NCBI GenBank assembly: GCA_023101885.1
Contig: JALPQD010000833.1
Span: 365,255 to 429,254 of the forward strand
From: Typhlomys cinereus
Taxonomy: Eukaryota; Chordata; Mammalia; Rodentia; Platacanthomyidae
Direction of reading: 5' to 3'
Length of the DNA: 64,000 nt
Below, one piece after another: positions 41,629 to 52,666 of the stretch (the stretch's first letter is position 1; each line of letters begins with the position of its first letter). The translations under genes were made by a program, and so were the position numbers. The notes beneath the pieces were generated by a model. It was given only the letters and a program-made list of their open reading frames with translations. It searched no databases and was not told the origin of the DNA.

Positions 41629-44600
41629 CTGTAAACAGAAGAACCCCCCCCACAACTACGGATTACACAGAATCCAAAGCACAGTCAAAAGTACACAACA
41701 AAGCTGAATGGAATTTTAAAACAAGTTTTGATAGCATGGAGTACAGCTCCATCATAGAAGGAACACAGATCATGTTTTATTAAATAGAGTTGAATTCAAT
41801 CTTTAAGCATTTAAAAAATTTTTCAGTTGCTAATGGTGATATTTGGGTTTATGTTCACATGAAGATTCAATTGCCTAAACCTAATTTAAAGTAGGTTTAA
41901 AGAAGTTTACCAGAATTATCAATTAATATATAACACACTGGATTGATCATATGCAAGGCCAGAAGACAATGATTCTCTTCTAGGCCAATATTTTATATAA
42001 AGCAAGCAAACATTTCAAAGGATGCAGACTATACATGCAGGCATTAGTAAATTATGCTATACCAGAATTCAGCTTACACTATGCCAACGAGATCTGTTTC
42101 CTTCTATGAAGTTAGAGGTATGATTTTTATTCAGATTCACATTTATAATCTGGATCATGCACAAACATTCACCACCAAGTTGTAGCATCTATTATTTGAG
42201 TTTTTACTTGAAGTGCTTTTCCCTGAAGATGCCTCAGATTTGTGGACCCTAACTTTTAGCTCACAGTATTTGAGCATCTGATGAGCACAATGAATAGTCT
42301 CCTCCCCTGAAATGTCAAAGATATGTTAAGACTTTACATAATTCTAGAGACACTGTTTGAAGAATTTTGATTTGTAACTTTACCTGTCACCTTCCTGCTG
42401 CGACACTGAAACAATTCCCCCACTAATGAAAACTGTTCTCATGAATTCTGTGCCCCCTCCCATATCATGTTACCTGGTTTGACAGGTGTGGACTGAGAAG
42501 GTGGGATCTGCACCGCAAATCTTTGGCTTGTCATTGACACTGGAGTTGGAACTTTATTTGGGATAGATACTGCTTGTGGGGGTGCTGTAGTTATAATTAA
42601 CAGATCATATTAGTTATATGACTCATTACACATTTTTAAATTCTACATTCCGTAGCTTACAGGAATGCACCTTCAAAGCAAGAGGACTAAGGGAAGCTGA
42701 GAAAGTATATATGAGAGCAAAGTAATCTTTTTAAAATGTCACCTATTGGCTGGTTTCCTCAAGGCAAGTTATTTAATCTCTTGTACCTCAGTTTCCTCAA
42801 GAAGGAGGTAAAAGCAATCCAGGATAATTCCCAGAGTCACCCTTGGCCTTCCATAGGGATGTACAGTGCCCTTTGATACATACAAACATACATACATACA
42901 TGCCTATATACATACATACACATAAATTAGAAAAAATTAAAAAATAAATCATATGTAACAAAAAACAATGGAAAACTGAAAATGGTTTTAACTTGTCTAT
43001 TATAGGTAACTGATTACTATAGCCTGGACGTTTCAAATTTGATATTGTTTTGTGCACTGGCACACACCTATAGTCTCAGTCAGGAGACTCACTTGAACCC
43101 CAGGCGTTCAAGACTAACCTGGGCAACATAATGAGGTAATGTGAATCCACAAGTAGTATATGTTCAAAAAATTATACAGATTATATATGCAAACTTCTAT
43201 TCACAAAGGATGAATATTGGTTATCAGAGATACACACACCTAACTTTTTTTTTTAAAGTCTAATCTTTTTTTTTAAATTTTATTATTATTATTATTATTT
43301 ATTCAACTGTACGCATGTGCATGTGTCCCTACCAGGACCAGAAGTGCAGGCCAACCCCGCTTCCGCCTGGCGTCTATACGTGGGATCTGGGAACCGAACT
43401 CAGGAGCTTCCACCTGCAAGGCGAAGGCTTAACCCCTGAGCCACCTCTCCAGCCCACACACACCTAACTTTAATACTAACGATTTTAAGATGCTGAAATG
43501 TAAATACATACTGAGAATAGTAAGACATGGTCATGCCTTAAAAAATCAAATGCTAGCTGGTTGTAATAGTTCACACCTATAATCCAAGTACTCAGGAGCC
43601 TGAAGAATTGTAAACTGGAGGCTAATCTGGGCTATCGACTAAGACCTAGTCTAAAAAAAATGCATATACTAGAAACATAATAACTGCTATAGGACTCAAG
43701 TTTACATGTGGTCAGAGCCATGAAATTACTACTAATGTAAGTTTTCTTTTAAAATATGAAAAAAAATCATGAAACCTAATTTATTTTCCTTCTTTAAATA
43801 ACAGCACTACAACTAATGGATTCTGAATACCATTTCCCACCAAAAGGAACCAGTATATTTTTGAGAAGCAGTTGATTCTAAGTCTGGGGCAGGAAAACCT
43901 AAGATAGGATTGAAACACTGTCAGATAGACATGTGTAGTTTGATAGGAAGCTATCAAATAGGATTTAGGACATAGTTTGATAGGCCTGTTATTGACCAAT
44001 ATAGGACAATCAGAATGATTTTTTTTGGAGATAGGTTACATTTTCATCTTCTTTCAACTGCATACAGTTGACTGAGAAGCGTCCTTATTGTCTGACTGTA
44101 AGTAGGCTGCTGCCACAAATGTGGATTGAACCTTTCCATTTAAAGGGGGAAAGAACACAGCCTAACAGTTAATGCTTCTTCCTGGTATCATAGCTGATAT
44201 CAATAACAATGTTGGCCTATGTCACTGTGGAACAGACAGTCCTCGTGGCTTTCTCATTTTGAAATCTGATAAAATGTGTGTAAAACCAAGTGTTAAGGCA
44301 CTTTTTTTTTTACACTATCTGGAAAAATCATTTCCTCTTCTGAACTTTTGAACTTACCTACAGAAGGAGTAGTAGGTCTGCTAACAGCACCAACATTTAA
44401 TCGAGGAACTAGTCTTCCTTGGTTAGGACCCTACGGGATTTAAAAATGAATTAGTTTTCATGTTAAGATCTGTTGCCTAAACTTCGTATCAAGACTGCAG
44501 TTACCATTATTTAAAATATTAGTAGCAAATGATATGTTGTAAGAATGTCTTGTTTCTTCTGTTCTATTGGTGATTGAACCCAGAGACTCACATGTACTAG

Positions 44601-47600
44601 AAAGTGCTCACTCTATCACTGAACTACGTCCTCAGCCCTTTTATCAGTGTTTTAGTTTTTATTAAGTTTTAAAAATTTTTCCTAATTTTACAAGCATATT
44701 GAGTACTATCCCTATCTCCCTCCTCTCCCGCCTCCTTCCACTCCTTCCCCTTCATCAATCTATCCCACTCCCTCCCACCCTCATGCCTATCCACTTCTAT
44801 GGGCTCCAGGGTTCCTTCTGGATTGTCTACTCCTGTGGGATTTCAGACCTCCATGGCATACCGAGTGTTTTAGCTTTTACAAATAAATATATGTATATAA
44901 TATAAAATATACATGAATATATCTATATAAACAGTTGTGATCAAATCTAACTCTTGATGACATATCATTCATTCTATTAGTGGATCTCAGTTTTTAAAAA
45001 ATGTTGGTGTAGGGCTGGAGAGAACGATCAGGGGTTAAGACAGTCTCACAAGCAGAAGGCCCTAAGGTTGCATCTCGGGGATCCCACGTAAAAAACACAG
45101 GTGGAAATAGAAGCAGCTTCAGGCTCTGTAAGGTGGAGCCTTGGAAATTCCAGAGCAAAAGCAAAGAGGAGGTTGAAGCAATACAGGATGATCCCCATAT
45201 CAGAGTGCACTGTGTTCCTCCACAGGGACACAGTGTACTCTGATACGTACAGATACATGCATGCGTGGACACGCCACCCCCACACGTGCAAAAATAAATA
45301 AAAATTAAAAAAAAAATAAAAAATGTGGTCTACTGGAAAGACCTGGAGCTATCAAATCTTTGTTACTAACCCCATGAGTTCTGGCTAAGTTGTCTGACAA
45401 GAAAAATTCCCAGTTGAACAGTAAAGTTTTTTTCCTGAAGGATCAAAAATTTCTGGTAAATTATCTTAACCTTTAATCTACTGTGTCATCTACAAGAATT
45501 TGCTTTCTATAAATTTCCTTATTATTCCCCCCTCCCTTAAAAAAATCTAAGGTAACTAAAAAGTCTTTTTACCAGTTGAGCTACCTCAGTCTTCCTAGTG
45601 CTGGGATCAGAGTTGGCTTCAATGCCTAGCTAAGCATTTTTACCTTTAAAAAAATTTATCTGTGTGTGTTTGTGTGTAAAGGTAACTTTTGATTCTCTCC
45701 TCCTACTGTGTGGGTCCCAGGGATTGAAATGAGGTCGTCGGGCTTCCACAGTGGTGTCCTGCCAGCCCAGTTCTTACCTTTTTAAATAGGGCCTTCAGCC
45801 TGTAGTTGGGAGCTGTTAAGCAGTATCTGTCAGGTGGCAGTCTAGGTCCTGTGTAAGGCTTAATCAGCGGCAAGGGGGTTTGATTTTTCTGCCTTGCAAT
45901 GTCCAGTAGGAACTAAGAGAGAAAAATTCTCATTAGAGATGCAACTTTAAAAATGTAAGTAAAAATAACTGCTTAGCAAATGCTCAAGACTGTAAAAGAT
46001 GGTGAACCCCATCCAGGGTCTCTCTCATCTCCCTCTCTCCCGTACTGTTAACTCTTCTGTTCTCCAGGGTCTGTCGCCCCTCTCTTCCTCCTCCCACCAG
46101 GCTGTGTGGCAGCTCTCCCTGTCTTCTCTGACTTTACACTATCTCTTCTGTTCTAATGTTCTCCCCTACCTTTAGGTTAAACTATGGCTCCCTTGGCCAC
46201 TAGACCCCAAACTCTAAATGAACTCCTCTTTCTAAAGTCTCAAAAAGATGTAAATAAATGCTTGCTCACGTCTCTTGGCGGAGGAGAGGTGAAAGACTGG
46301 TCAGCACGACACTGGATCGCCAGTCTCACATCATCTGCATCGACATTAGGTTTCTTAGCATGACTTGAATAAATTTTTGCATCATCCAGTATTGAAGTCA
46401 CATATCCTTCAAGAACAAAATAATATTTTTCTTAAACATAGGAACACAGCTTAATACTTTGTGATAGTTAAACCTGGGTGTCAACTTGACATACCCGGTA
46501 TTAACTAAGATGGGCTGAGACCACATTTGGAAGGATCAACTGAGACCACCTGGAAGGATTATCCTGCCCTAGATCCCATCAGAGCCTCCAAAGTTCTCAT
46601 AGGATCCTCCCAGTACTGCATCATATAAAAAGGAGCTACCAAAGAGAACAGATGCTTATTGCAGCTGTGCTAGGAATCGCTCTTCCTTCCTGCCACCCAG
46701 TTTCTTCCACTCTCTAGTTTTCCAACCCTCCAAGTCGTCATCGCCTAAAGACTAGGAATTCTCCAGCCTTCATTCATCACCCACTTGACTACCAAACTGA
46801 GTAGCTACTGGCAGCCATAGTTGGACTACCTCAGCTACTGGCAGCAATTGTTGGACTACCTTGGCCATACTGTAAGCCAACTTAATACATTCCATATATA
46901 TATATACATTCTTAATACAACTTAATACATTCCATATATATATATGCATCGTGTTGATTCTGCATCTCTAGAGACCTGACTAATAACATACTTATTTTTA
47001 AATTTTTTTAATTATTATTTATTCAATTGTGCGTGTATGCGCGTGTGTGTATGTATGTGTGTGTGTATGTATGTGTGTGTGTGCAGAACTACAGATGAAT
47101 TCGGGAACCACCATGGACGCCTCCACCTCCTCCTTGTTTACTCTGCCCTGGGATTTACAGGCTCTGCCCTACCAGGACAAGAAATGCAGGCTGCCCCCGC
47201 TTTCGCCAGGTGTCTAGGATGGGAACTCAGGACCTTCCACCTGCAAGGCAGAGGCTTAACTCCTGAACTATCTGTCCAGCCCCAACATACTTATTTTTTG
47301 AGGCAGAGTCTCATGAACTGGAGGCTGGCTTTGAACTATGTATTAAGGGTGACTTTGAACTTATTCTTCAACCTCCACCTTCCCAAGTACTGAGATCACA
47401 GGCGAGGGTCACCACACACAGCTTGAAGATGGTTTAATATTTATGGCTCCTTATTTTGAAAGGTTCTCCTAATTTCCAGAAAGTTTATAAACTGACTTTA
47501 AGGCAACATAATACATCTTTTGTGTGTGTGTGTGTGTGTGTATGTGTGTGTGTGTGTGTACATATATGCTTGCGTGTCTGTGGGTGCATGTACAAGAATG

Positions 47601-48767
47601 TGTGCCTGCATGTGGAGGCCTAAGGTTAACATTATGTTTATTTCTGTCTCTCCACTTCTGTTAAGCTAGGGTTTCTTAACCCTGAGCTTACCTAGCTAGC
47701 CAAGCTTGTCAGTATGCCTTGGGAGAGTCCCTTTCCTTGTGCTGGCAACCTTTGTAGCCAGGAGGTTGGTCAGCTTTTACACAGTTTTGAGGATCTGACT
47801 TCCTGTTCTTATGCTTCTAGGGCAAAATCCTTATCTACTGAACCATCTCCATACTCCCACGAGAAATTCTTGAAAGAGGCATTATATTATACATACTACT
47901 GTCTATTAGTTTGAGCTCTTTTTTAGTGCTTTACTTATTTCTATCTTAATATAACTTGGTTGAAAATGTCACAATATACGATGCTTTCATCAAGTTGCTG
48001 GTGTGTGATTAACTTACGGAATGCAAACTCCAACATTTGATTTATCACTCTTGGTTCATAATCTGTGATTCCCATATCCTTCAGGATCTGTGCCATCACC
48101 TGTGGATTCAAATTTAAAGAAATGCCTGATGTATAACATAGATGCTGCAAATTAAGGCTGGCAGAAGGGAATACTTTTGTCTGCAGCAGGGACCTGCTTT
48201 CTGGGCTCAGAACCCTACTCCTTTGCCCTCCTAAGTGAGTGTCACTATCAGTCATATGGTCTTGGGGGAAAACTTTTATTTTAGTAGGGGTGGAACCAAA
48301 GCCGGAAGGGAAAGGCTCAGGTGGGCTTTGGCGGCAGAGGTAGGGATGGGTCCAGTTGGCTGTCATCTGCAGATATGGCAGAGGGGTGAAGCTAACATCA
48401 CAAACCCTGCTCGCCCGAGTGGGGACTCTCAGTGGGCGATAACCCAGCAGTAGATCTAGGGGAGGGGCACGGATCCAGCAGCGGATTTGGTGGGCGTGGG
48501 GCAGCCCGAAGTCTCCGAGACAAAGCAGGGCGGCCGCTGGCGCGCGATCGTCGGCCGGCGCTCCTACCGAGGGCTCCCGGAGAGCGGCTGCACAGCGTCC
48601 CGGGAGCCAGGGCGAACCCCGGCCGTCCTGGCTTGGCCGGGGAGCGCTCGCGCGTCCCGCCTCACAGGCCTCGGCCTGCTGATCTTCCCGTCCCGCCCCT
48701 CATCCTCCGCACTCACCATGGCATCTCTCGGAGTGTTCTTGGGAGGCGCCATCTTGCTCGGCTCCAT
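41468..48767 (-). CDS. TAF9B: TAF9B, TATA-box-binding-protein-associated factor 9B, complete
   Basis: TAF9B is a histone-fold subunit of TFIID and SAGA-type complexes that pairs with TAF6 (or TAF6L) in the nucleus. It is a paralog of TAF9. Seven coding exons total 750 bases, 249 residues plus stop, against 251 in human. All splice borders are AG/GT and phases match. The histone fold ([20 protein letters not shown] through [19 protein letters not shown]) is complete. Then comes [20 protein letters not shown], a Pro/Ser/Thr-rich middle, and the basic-acidic end [13 protein letters not shown]. Two residues are lost in the SRPTTPS segment relative to human. The start is the ATG at 48767 ([11 protein letters not shown]), preceded by a CpG-island 5' UTR. 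It is transcribed toward PGK1. Confidence 0.97.
42474..42584 (-). CDS. TAF9B: TAF9B exon 6
   Basis: Acceptor AACTACAG, donor GTAACA, a non-optimal but valid GT donor. 111 bases, [37 protein letters not shown]. Confidence 0.95.
42795..42945 (+). repeat. DIP-like SINE, 5'-truncated
   Basis: Only the distal part is present: GAAGGAGGTAAAAGCAATCC, GGATAATTCCCAGAGTCACC, GTGCCCTTTGATACATACAA. It lies in TAF9B intron 5. Confidence 0.82.
43045..43150 (+). repeat. B1-like SINE fragment
   Basis: GCACTGGCACACACCTATAG, CAGGCGTTCAAGACTAACCT and GGGCAACATAATGAGG follow B1 order. Confidence 0.65.
43248..43456 (-). repeat. DIP-like SINE, shortened, with clean target-site duplication
   Basis: The antisense copy is missing the GAACCACCATGGACGC portion. 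It is flanked by CACACACCTAACTTT at 43233-43247 and 43457-43471. The perfect duplication shows it inserted in this shortened form and fairly recently. Confidence 0.9.
43555..43665 (+). repeat. B1-like SINE fragment
   Basis: CTGGTTGTAATAGTTCACAC, CTATAATCCAAGTACTCAGG and GAGGCTAATCTGGGCTATCG. Confidence 0.6.
44358..44430 (-). CDS. TAF9B: TAF9B exon 5
   Basis: Acceptor ATCCCGTAG, donor GTAAGT. 73 bases, [24 protein letters not shown]. One or two residues are shorter here than in human. Confidence 0.95.
44555..44642 (-). repeat. ID-like SINE
   Basis: TTGGTGATTGAACCCAGAGA ... TCACTGAACTACGTCCTCAG is the antisense ID head, diverged. Confidence 0.7.
44655..44862 (-). mobile_element. L1-type 3' fragment
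   Basis: CCTAATTTTACAAGCATATT, a pyrimidine-rich block and TTGTCTACTCCTGTGGGATT resemble 37793-38624. Short direct repeats AGTGTTTTAG flank it near 44646 and 44864. Confidence 0.65.
45013..45310 (+). repeat. DIP-like SINE
   Basis: Head GGGCTGGAGAGAACGATCAG, body GAGCAAAAGCAAAGAGGAGG, tail AAAATAAATAAAAATTAAAA. TAF9B intron 4, antisense to the gene. Confidence 0.85.
45655..45772 (-). repeat. B3-like SINE fragment
   Basis: CTACTGTGTGGGTCCCAGGG, ATTGAAATGAGGTCGTCGGG and CCTGCCAGCCC look like the antisense body of a B2/B3 SINE. It abuts TAF9B exon 4. Confidence 0.5.
45778..45912 (-). CDS. TAF9B: TAF9B exon 4
   Basis: Acceptor TCTCTTAG, donor GTAAGA. 135 bases, [45 protein letters not shown]. 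The region after the histone fold is highly conserved between TAF9 and TAF9B. Confidence 0.96.
46270..46406 (-). CDS. TAF9B: TAF9B exon 3
   Basis: Acceptor TCTTGAAG, donor GTGAGC. 137 bases, [45 protein letters not shown]. Second half of the histone fold. Confidence 0.96.
46460..46988 (+). mobile_element. solo LTR, ERVL/MaLR-like
   Basis: Starts TGTGATAGTT and ends GACTAATAACA, with a five-base target-site duplication TACTT on both sides (46455-46459, 46989-46993). A TATA-like ATATAAAAAGG lies at about 46623. Five-base duplications and TG...CA ends fit ERVL/MaLR LTRs. It holds an internal tandem duplication of CTTAATACATTCCATATATA. It sits in TAF9B intron 2. Confidence 0.85.
47000..47283 (-). 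repeat. DIP-like SINE, younger subfamily
   Basis: Antisense, from ATTATTTATTCAATTGTGCG to GAACTATCTGTCCAGCCC. It is flanked by AACATACTTATTTTT at 46985-46999 and 47284-47298. The target overlaps the right edge of the LTR, so it inserted after the LTR. Confidence 0.93.
47288..47425 (-). repeat. B1-like SINE
   Basis: GAGGCAGAGTCTCATGAACT, GGAGGCTGGCTTTGAACTAT, CTCCACCTTCCCAAGTACTG, antisense. Confidence 0.65.
47521..47560. repeat. (TG)n microsatellite
   Basis: TG dinucleotides with a single TA interruption, followed by a longer GT-rich region of a degraded SINE. Confidence 0.85.
48018..48099 (-). CDS. TAF9B: TAF9B exon 2
   Basis: Acceptor ATCCACAG, donor GTAAGT. 82 bases, [20 protein letters not shown] then QMLEFAF and one base of the split Arg codon. 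First half of the histone fold. Confidence 0.96.
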
Positions 48768-49000
48768 GATATCGCTGTCATCCGTGGAGGAAGAGCTGCT
48801 CGACTCCTCCTGCAGGCTCCACCCCTGCGGGGACGGAGGGCGGGATCAGCGCACGGCTGACGGCTGACGGCCGCCCGCGGGGGCTACTGCGCGCCCTGCC
48901 GCCGGCAGCACGTGGAAGAATCAAGAAGCTGTACGTCACAAAGAGTGCTGCCGGGCCCCCCCACCCAGTAGACCGAGCTTGCCATGGCCGCCGGTGCGAG
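48430..49000. promoter_or_regulatory. TAF9B: TAF9B CpG-island promoter and 5' UTR
   Basis: CpG-dense block spanning the TAF9B first exon. On the - strand the probable start lies above about 48850. Upstream of it are an E-box CACGTG (48909-48914) and a CRE-like TGACGTA (complement of 48932-48938). There is a tandem ACGGCTG repeat near 48853. There is no TATA box at a sensible distance, which is usual for CpG-island housekeeping promoters. The start site itself is inferred. Confidence 0.75.
48717..48767 (-). CDS. TAF9B: TAF9B exon 1, coding part
   Basis: 17 codons, [17 protein letters not shown], with donor GTGAGT. The ATG lies in a CpG island, and its second ATG (KMAPP) overlaps a YY1-type GCGCCATCTTG motif on the + strand. 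Confidence 0.93.
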
Positions 49001-50500
49001 GCCTGGGAAACACGGTCTCCCATCACCTTTGATTGTCCCTTTAGCTAGGGGCATCTTTTGCTGAAAACCCATCCCAAAGTCTGCGTGGGCCCTGGGTACT
49101 AACAGTGCTGCCCTTTGTCATTACAGTAAGCTCAGTGGGGCATCACTACCCACTCAACAGCCCGTTCTTTCCTCGTAGGGCTTCCGCAAACCTTGCCACA
49201 CCGTAGGCTCTGCTACCACGACTGCCCTTTCCTCCCAAGCATGGCAAGCCAAGGTTTTTATCTGTCAGCTAGCACCCCAATGAAGCCCCTCCGCCCCCCA
49301 ACTTCTGTTGGTCTGCATAGCTGCACTGTGCCGACACCCACGGCCCTCGTTGTCTGGCTAATCACTCGCCCCTCTTCTGCCCCTCTTCTCTGAACAGGCC
49401 CAACCACCGGCTCGGCTCTAGTTCTCTCTACCAGGGATCATAAAATCAGGTCGCTGTCTCCAGCTCAAAGTGGGCCAGAAGCCTGCGTTAGTCCAAGGCC
49501 CCAGCTTGCGCCCAGGCCGCCATTTTAGGGAAGGCGGCCATGCCAATACCAGAAAGGCCCAGGCAGCCATCTTGTCTCTGTTGATCGACCCCCTAATATT
49601 CAATAACCAGTCCTATCGAGGTGACCTCCAAAATACACTAATTCCACCACATTTGCCTGCGTTTTGCCATTTATGTGCCAACGCCATCAAAGAAACAAGT
49701 CTAAGCCAGCAAGCGCCACATGAGGCAGAAAAAAGCCGAAGGCCTCAAGTGGCGTTCCCCCACTTGCACACAATTTTGGGGATCGCTCGATCACCCTAAA
49801 CATTTTCTCTAAGATTTGGCAGTCCACCCCCCTCTCTCTCACACACATTCATTTCACTTTCCTGTTACACTACAGCAATTCCACTTAGAATACAGCAATT
49901 ACCTCAAAAGATTCATCGAAAATCGGGACGAGTTCAGGATTAGCAAGCTGCTCCTCCGCCATCTTGAACTTTGTGGAACTACCCCTGTGCCCCCCCTTAT
50001 GTCCTTATTAGTAACAGGCTTTACTTCCGGAGGAATCGTTTACTGCCAGAAAGGCTTTTTCCTACTCAAAATTAAAGATTTCTGTGTAACGCTAATAATT
50101 ACAATCCCTTTCATATAATTCATGAAATTAAAAAAGACTCTAAGCTTCAGAGAAAGCATTGCTGCTTACAAGTTTTCATAAAATCTTTTTAAATACCTTC
50201 TTTGCTCAATAGAATTATGATGCCTTCTGGGTGATGAGACTTTAGTGAGCCAACTCTGGGTGAAACTATACTGGATGGAAAAAAGTAATTACGTAATTAC
50301 CAAATTACGTAAAAAGTAATTTGGTCAGTTATTAATTGAAAAATCAGTGTTTCTTTGAATTTCTGTATTATTTTTACTCTTTTGTTACATAAGAGCTATT
50401 ATCTTAACAAAGCAATAAGACAGTGATATTTGTCTTTTTTCAGCAATTAATTTTTACACTTAGGTATTTCAATTTTGTCAGCCTTATTATTGCATATTCT
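49001..50500. other. upstream flank of TAF9B, CpG-containing, no gene seen
   Basis: Moderately GC-rich to about 50000, then AT-rich. It carries several YY1-type motifs (49516, 49563, 49956). Open frames here have no family resemblance. Confidence 0.4.
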
Positions 50501-50502
50501 TT

Positions 50503-50809
50503 ATTCTTTTTTTAATTTTTTTATTATTTATTCAATTGTGCGTGTGTGCGTATGTATGTGCACGCGTGTGTTTGTGCCTGTGTGTGTGTGTGTGTCTGTG
50601 TATGTGTAGAACCACGGACGAATTCGGGAACCACCATGGACGCCTCCACCTCCTTCTGCCCTGGGATTCACAGGCTCCGCCCTACCAGGGCCAGAAGCCC
50701 AGGCCGCCCCCGCTTCCGCCTGGCGTCTATACGTGGGATCTGGGATCCGAACTCAGGACCTTCCACCTGCAAGGCAGAGACTTAACCCCTGAGCCACCTC
50801 TCCAACCCC
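50503..50809 (-). repeat. DIP-like SINE, younger subfamily
   Basis: Near-complete antisense copy, TTTATTCAATTGTGCGTGTG to GAGCCACCTCTCCAACCC. Target-site duplication CATATTCTTT at 50493-50502 and 50810-50819. Confidence 0.93.
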
Positions 50810-50854
50810 CATATTCTTTGTTCTTAAAATATTCTATTCATTAGCGAGAGAACA

Positions 50855-51035
50855 TGAGACAGAGAGACAGAGAGACAGAGAGAGAGAGGAGAATTGACAT
50901 GTATAACTAATTCATAATGCCATGGTGTGTGTCTGGGGGGATCAGAGGATATCCTTCAGAAATCATTTCTCTCTTTCTATCCTGTAGGTTGATGAGCAGG
51001 TACCTTTTCCAACTGAGCCATGTCATCAGTCCTGT
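50855..51035 (-). repeat. B3-like SINE with (AGAGAC)n purine tract
   Basis: GAGACAGAGAGACAGAGAGA tract, then GGTACCTTTTCCAACTGAGC, antisense to a B2/B3-like head. Confidence 0.55.
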
Positions 51036-51600
51036 GTAGTCCTAACATAGATAATTGGAGCACTATAAAGGAAATATATAAATACAGCAAGACTAATGAT
51101 TATCACACATATGTTTTTTTGTGATTTAAATTTTTTATTCATTTGTCAATAACAAAGCAAGCAGACACTAGACTCATATCTTAGACATATTTGATAACTC
51201 CCCAGTTAATTTTATAATCTTTTCTGACATATATCCATAAGAATTTGAGATCAGCTATCTGAAAAAAAACACTAAAATTTATCCATTTCCCTACAATTTT
51301 TTTAAAACTCTGAAAAAGAATACTTATGAACTTACCAGTATTTAAGTGCATAAACATAATAGTATTTTTTTCCACTCTTTAAACTATTTTTAATATTTAA
51401 ACCAACTTAGGCCAAGTGTGTTGTATATGCATATAAACACATTACTGATCATAGATAAACAAATACATCTTCTCTGGAGATAATTAAATTTTTAGAGGCA
51501 AAGTACTCCAAAAGGAGGCAAATAACCTGAGCAACCAAAAATGAAGCAAAAGGAGCACTTAAAAATTCCACAAATCTGTTGTTCCTATTTTATTATTTTT
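51036..51600. other. AT-rich intergenic stretch
   Basis: No repeats or exons recognised. Confidence 0.35.
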
Positions 51601-51602
51601 GT

Positions 51603-51717
51603 TTTAAGACGGGGTCTCACTATGTAGCCTAGACTAGACTGAAACACATGATCTTCTGGCCTTACTCTCCCCAGTGCTGAGGATTACAGCCATACATCAC
51701 CACATCCACCCTACCCC
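51603..51717 (-). repeat. B1-like SINE
   Basis: AAGACGGGGTCTCACTATGT, AGCCTAGACTAGACTGAAAC, CCCCAGTGCTGAGGATTACA: clear antisense B1. Confidence 0.8.
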
Positions 51718-52129
51718 GTCTTTTGAATACACCAGCATGCATCCTGAGTGTATGTGAGTTAAGACTCTTGCAATGTTAAGCAGAGAACTGCTATAGATGG
51801 GACTTTTGTGACTTTAAGAGTCTGGGTAACAGAGTTGCAATACAAGAAGATGGAGGGCATCATTGGGTGATAGCCAGGCACCCACTTCAGGCAGACCAGA
51901 TTATCTAAGTCTTGTTGGATAAGAGGCTGATGTGGGTCTGGAAGTCATTCTTATTTTATTCTTTTTTATTTTGATTCCAAATTGGCTTGTTTCACTGTTT
52001 TGTAAGTAGAGCAAAGGAAAGTTTCGACTAGTCCAAGAATACTTAACTGCACCTCAAACTGTCTTACTTGAATATATCTAGTCTTCTGCAGATACAATGG
52101 GCTTTCACCTAAAATTATTTTTAAGACTC

Positions 52130-52666
52130 ACAGTAAGTCAACTGAGGAGACAGGCGGAGCCTGGAGTAAAGGCTTGCCACCACTCTTGGGCACAGGACTA
52201 AGGAGTGAGGTGCCAGCTGACAGTGCACAGGACCAGCTAGTGGGCCTTCTCCAGAAAGGCCCTGCACATCTGAGGCACTGCTGGCACACCTGCTCAAAGT
52301 CAGAGTCATTGCCATATGGGGTCTTCAATAATGAGTTGTTTCTGTGGATCATAGCTCCCAAGTAGCTCAATTTCAGCTTAGCAGTTTTTAACTTGATTAC
52401 TTTTTCTATTCAAATCTCTCAGATTGCCTTCATCCATACACAGTCTATAGTCAAAGTGGCAAAGGCTTCTTTAGTAACCTGTTGGGCAACGTGACTCATG
52501 GGGATGCCCTCGATAGTCAGGAGGGTTCCCCACTTCATATGTGGATGTAGCTGCACTATCTACCCTCCAATTACCTGAAATGTTTTCATCAGTTACCAGT
52601 TCTCTGAACTGCTTCTGCAATGGGTGACTGGCAAATGTTACCCGACTTGGGCCTGTACTCAGCCAT
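52130..52666 (-). pseudogene. ACP1: processed pseudogene of ACP1 (low-molecular-weight protein tyrosine phosphatase)
   Basis: The complement from ATG at 52666 to a TAG at 52237 follows ACP1 across all its exons without introns. Recognisable pieces are [66 protein letters not shown] and GNDSDFEQVCQQC. A deletion near the start removes the segment with the nucleophilic Cys of the CX5R phosphatase loop, and the loop Arg is Gln (GNICQSP). A frameshift after SPIAEAV, a second deletion after NPPDYRG and a premature stop after QVKNC follow. It cannot encode an active phosphatase. Retroposition explains the lack of introns. No clean poly(A) tail was seen. Confidence 0.93.

Noticed and set aside
47941..48366. 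141-codon open frame containing TAF9B exon 2
   Set aside because: Only 48018-48099 is exon. The rest is read-through into introns, as splice sites and family comparison show.
48432..48867. Two overlapping frames of 126-142 codons opposite TAF9B exon 1
   Set aside because: They are antisense shadows of the TAF9B CpG island, with low-complexity Arg/Pro-rich composition.
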